From positions 8,680,001-8,744,000 of the forward strand of contig NC_003279.8 of NCBI RefSeq assembly GCF_000002985.6: a DNA stretch of 64,000 nt, read 5' to 3'. The DNA is from Caenorhabditis elegans. Taxonomy: Eukaryota; Nematoda; Chromadorea; Rhabditida; Rhabditidae. The notes under the pieces are model-generated. The model was given only the letters and a program-made list of their open reading frames with translations, did no database searches and was not told the DNA's origin. Shown one piece after another: positions 60,901 through 64,000 of the stretch. Within the stretch, counting starts at the first letter, position 1. Every line of letters begins with the position of its first letter. The position numbers and the translations under genes are program-made.

Positions 60901-61947
60901 ACAATGGAGAGTATGTATTTTCAATTTATAGTCTCTAATTTACAATTTTTATTTTTGCAGCGTTTGCTCCAAACGGAGAGCGTATTGTTCCACGTCTTGC
61001 TCGTGATGCGACTCCAGCTCAATATGTTCAATACATCAATGAACTTTCTGACTTGCCAGCTAGAATGATGCTGTCAGCTGTAATATGTGAAGAGTTCAAC
61101 GGTACCAGAGCGAAAACAGAAGATGTTAGTTTCTGATACTGTTCATTTCTAGATTGATTGAAAAGAACGAATCTATTCCGAAATAAAGCTATTGCAGGAA
61201 ACTCGCGAAGCATCGGATGGATTAATATATTCTCGATGGAAGAATCCACGTGCCAAATCTCCAGTTCGTTACTTCAAACGAAATGCAACAGGAAGCATTG
61301 ACCCGATTGAATTGCCTGTCAATATGCAACCATTCCTTTATTCAAATATCCCGCAAACACAAGTGCAGGTTTGATTTCGAATTTTCGTAAAATCTGAGAA
61401 ATTTTCAATTTCTAGACGCTGTTCCCAAGTTGCTCTAATTGTGGCGGTCCTCACGCTCCGAAACACTGTGAAAAACAAACATTGTTATCGAAGAAAGGCA
61501 TGTACAAGTTGAATTAGATGGCAATAATGAGAATAATCAATTATTAAGGTGATCATAGAACTCGTTCAGACGGGGAAGGTTCTCAGCAAAATGGTGGAAC
61601 TTCCTCTTCCAATTCATACGCTCCAATTCATGCAAACCTCCCCCATGCAGTATACATTGAAAATCCGCAAGCAATGTTAGGATCAAATCACTTCAATCAT
61701 CATCAACAACAGCACATAATTCAGAATACTATATTCCATAATGGTATGTATTAAACTTTTAAAAATTAGAATAATTGATTCAACATGACACAATAATTTC
61801 TCAGGTGGACAATTTCGTGCAAACGGAACATATGAACCGCAAATTCCGATAGCATACTATCATGCCCAGGGAACTGTACAAAACTCAAATAATACTGGTG
61901 GAGTCAACGGAAACAGTGGGGGCGGGAACCAGAATTCGAATTTCTGA
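57195..61947 (+). CDS. gls-1: GLS-1, germline translational regulator
   Basis: Eighteen exons give about 1006 residues: 57195-57218, 57268-57418, 58121-58308, 58407-58483, 58536-58629, 58677-59006, 59104-59423, 59472-59665, 59751-59989, 60038-60146, 60192-60428, 60559-60674, 60718-60910, 60961-61124, 61198-61368, 61416-61501, 61559-61743 and 61805-61947. Worm GLS-1 is a cytoplasmic P-granule protein that works with GLD-3 and the poly(A) polymerase GLD-4. The first ~285 residues are low-complexity Ser/Thr/Asn/His. A helical block follows (HDEWDKVEFMCELVSFLSPT DLRLLGNCIE). A second block at ~355-500 includes LDLTSYIYTLMAVCSSTNRK. A PX-like region at ~655-810 contains GTFFIIRFIGRQIEKNDNLF and WSDGDRTFAQRS. 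A CCHC-like knuckle near 875 has C-x2-C-x4-H-x4-C. The tail is Asn/Gly/Gln-rich. The start is uncertain because open frame continues upstream to the acceptor at 57135. Confidence 0.87.
57919..57946. repeat. AT dinucleotide microsatellite in a gls-1 intron
   Basis: About 14 uninterrupted AT units within the 702-bp second intron of gls-1. Length variation is expected between strains. Confidence 0.9.
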
Positions 61948-63848
61948 GAGATGCTGAATTGCTGCTCCTTTTTATATCAATTCTTGTGATTTCGTAATAG
62001 TTTTCTTCTTTTTTTGTTCTTTCTTTCACCCAATTTTTTTTTCATTGTTTATGTTTAACGCTCACACATTTTAATTTTCATCGACACGTGTATTATTGAA
62101 TTTCTCTGATCCATCACATCCCGATTGCCATCATCATCCTTAAAGCGACATTTTCTCGTTAGGTACGTACACGTGGTACAACTTCGTTTAAACTATAACA
62201 AATTATCACTGAAGTCTCGAAAAACGTTCTCTTTCTCTTCATAATTCACAAGCCAAGACCACCTGATTAGTTTTATTCAATTTTTTCTGTTTTCTATATT
62301 TCAAAATGCTGGTCATTTCTCTCTTTCGTTTAGGTATTCACTTTTTTAATTTATACATATTTTTGTTTATATATACATATATCTTTTTGACCACCCCGTC
62401 TTCCACCTTCAAGAATAATATCGTTGATTTCTTGTTTTTTTTGTAACCCTATCTCTCTCTCCCTCTCTCTTCCCTCTAAATTTTCTTTCATTTTCCCAAT
62501 TATTTTAATTGTTTCTTAGGTGCGAAATGAACGGTGGAACTAAAAAAATATTTACAAAACTTTATGCTGATAGAGGAGAAAAACACAACATTTGGGATAC
62601 AAAAAATTCGAGAATCGCTTCGTGAAATGATGACTCACACTAACATAAAATTTTACACATTTTTAAAAATGAAATACAAATGAAATAATTGAACAGTTTT
62701 TAAAGTATGCGACAACTAAGAAAATGCATTTGGAATTAATTATAATCGGGATTTTACAAATTGAAACCACGGAATGAATTATTAAAATCACCACTTTCGA
62801 AGATTATTTAGAAATGGAGTAAGTTGTTTCAGAAAAAAAAATGAATGGACCTTGTTACGTCATGTTCCCGATGGACACTTTTCTAGAATCGATTGAAAAC
62901 TGAAAATGGCAGGAAATGACAATTTTGGATGAGGGTTCGGGAAGTAAAGGTAAAAAAAGAAAAATCAGATGATCCTGAGGATGAAAAGGCTTGATGAACA
63001 ATTGGAAAATAGGCAAATTTCAGAAAGTTACAGACAAATTTGAATATATTGCAAAGCTTGGAAGACACTGTGTGAAAGAATTGATGATTTTTGGATGATT
63101 TGACATTATATAAATATTATTGAATTTAATAAAAAATTAGTTTAAAGGCACATTTGTATATCGTGTCAATGCACCATTAAATTTAGATTTTAATCAAGAA
63201 ACAATAATATTTTTAATATGTACATATCTGATCAATATGATTTGAGGAAAATTAAAATGTTGAGCAAGAACACGAAACATGATAAAAATGTTGAAAACTC
63301 AAATTACTCGAAGAGATTGAGAATTAAAGTGAAAAATCGATATTTTTGGACGAATTCGATCCGTAGTGTTTTTGTTGAAGTTGGCGATATTGATATATGC
63401 ATCCGCGAAATCTATTTTTGCCCATTTGGCTTGGTTCGGCTGAAATTTTTTTTTGGAATTGCCAAACTAGTTATGTTCAAATTATAATGCCCAATTTATT
63501 TTCAATAAAATTTAAATAGATTACCTAATTGCGTCAACTTTAAAATTTTTAGTCAAAAAGACTGTACCTACTCTCGCGACGAACAAAATTCATTTTCAAA
63601 AAGGCGTGCGTCTTTCATACCTACAGTAATCCAGCCATCGTTTTTGGTAATGTTCTTCGAATTTTCAACGTTTTATTGCTGTATTATTTTCTTTTTTTTA
63701 AGTTTCAATTTAGTTTTCCAGCAAAATAATGTATCCAGAAAAAATTGTGAAAAATCAAAAATTATTCGAATGTTCAATAAAAGTTCAAAAATATTTTCTC
63801 CGAACTGTTTTTGAATTAGTGATTATTTTCTGAGCTACAAAATCATTT
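61948..63848. other. 3' region of gls-1 and convergent intergenic DNA
   Basis: The first ~600 bp are pyrimidine-rich on the plus strand (CTCTCTCTCCCTCTCTC near 62450), fitting a long gls-1 3' UTR. The rest is AT-rich without a supported gene. AATAAA occurs at about 63503. The open frame at 63218-63487 has no recognisable features. Confidence 0.4.
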
Positions 63849-64000
63849 TTAAAAAACAAACTTTGCCATGGCCGCAATATGACGTTTTCCTTGAGAATGA
63901 ACTGCTTTGGATCCCATTGGAACTTCACATCGGCATACATTACAAAAGAGCATTTCTTGTCGAGTTGAGCCATTTGTTCGTGGAACAAACATTTCTTTTT
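63849..64000 (-). CDS. Matrin-type zinc-finger protein, C-terminal end (runs off right edge)
   Basis: The minus strand from the window edge reads in frame to a TAA at 63849-63851. The last residues include FCNVCRCEVPMGS followed by HSQGKRHIAAM, ending AKFVF. C-x2-C then ~12 residues, H, and GKRH is the signature of matrin/U1-type C2H2 zinc fingers, which bind RNA (double-stranded RNA in ZNF346-like proteins). Another frame across the same bases is open for longer but lacks any motif, so it is not the coding one. The gene identity cannot be decided from 50 residues. Confidence 0.7.
   Translation of the reverse strand, partial: KEMFVPRTNGSTRQEMLFCNVCRCEVPMGSKAVHSQGKRHIAAMAKFVF

Noticed and set aside
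63785-63988. 67-codon minus-strand open frame at the right edge
   Set aside because: It overlaps the exon with the matrin-type zinc finger in another frame and shows no motif of its own.

Overview
This window is nuclear DNA of Caenorhabditis elegans. It is AT-rich, with short introns carrying worm-type TTTCAG acceptors, trans-splice-like acceptors right at start codons, closely spaced same-strand gene pairs that look like operons, and familiar worm foldback repeats. Several proteins were recognised outright (CLE-1, CDK-8, TLF-1, PBS-7, PAS-4, RPB-3, DHFR-1, GLS-1). From memory the block lies on chromosome I around cosmids K07A12, F39H11 and C36B1. Gene models were assembled by hand from splice signals, phase and protein homology. 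Exon edges should be right to within a few bases, but no transcript data were available.

Left part (1-17.5 kb): the 5' end of a secreted or membrane leucine-rich-repeat gene running off the left edge; a small Ly6-type, probably GPI-anchored protein; an apparent operon mrps-15 > hbs-1 (mitochondrial ribosome, ribosome rescue); asg-1 (ATP synthase subunit g) diverging from mrps-15; an apparent operon pbs-7 > uncharacterised lysine-rich protein; and a BCNT/CFDP1-like chromatin protein diverging from pbs-7.

Middle (18-47 kb): tlf-1 (TBP-like factor) and cdk-8 (Mediator kinase), transcribed divergently. Then comes the 18-kb gene cle-1 (collagen XV/XVIII), which fills 26-44.3 kb on the minus strand. 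It shows four phase-compatible first exons, each with its own signal peptide, so nested products range from an FNIII/MAM-like/TSPN/collagen/endostatin protein down to little more than trimerisation plus endostatin. About 3 kb of gene-free, repeat-bearing DNA lies upstream.

Right part (47.3-64 kb): pas-4 diverges from rpb-3, which leads an apparent operon with a CRIPT homologue. Next is a head-to-head pair of paralogous four-helix membrane proteins separated by a degenerate telomere-like repeat. Then come prp-4 (U4/U6 snRNP) diverging from dhfr-1, which leads an apparent operon with gls-1 (germline translational control), and finally the last exon of a matrin-type zinc-finger gene entering from the right edge.

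Most short genes are housekeeping and sit in compact divergent or operon arrangements. Long introns and long upstream regions are confined to the extracellular or neuronal-type genes (LRR, Ly6-like, cle-1). No tRNA, rRNA, CRISPR or intact transposon was found.
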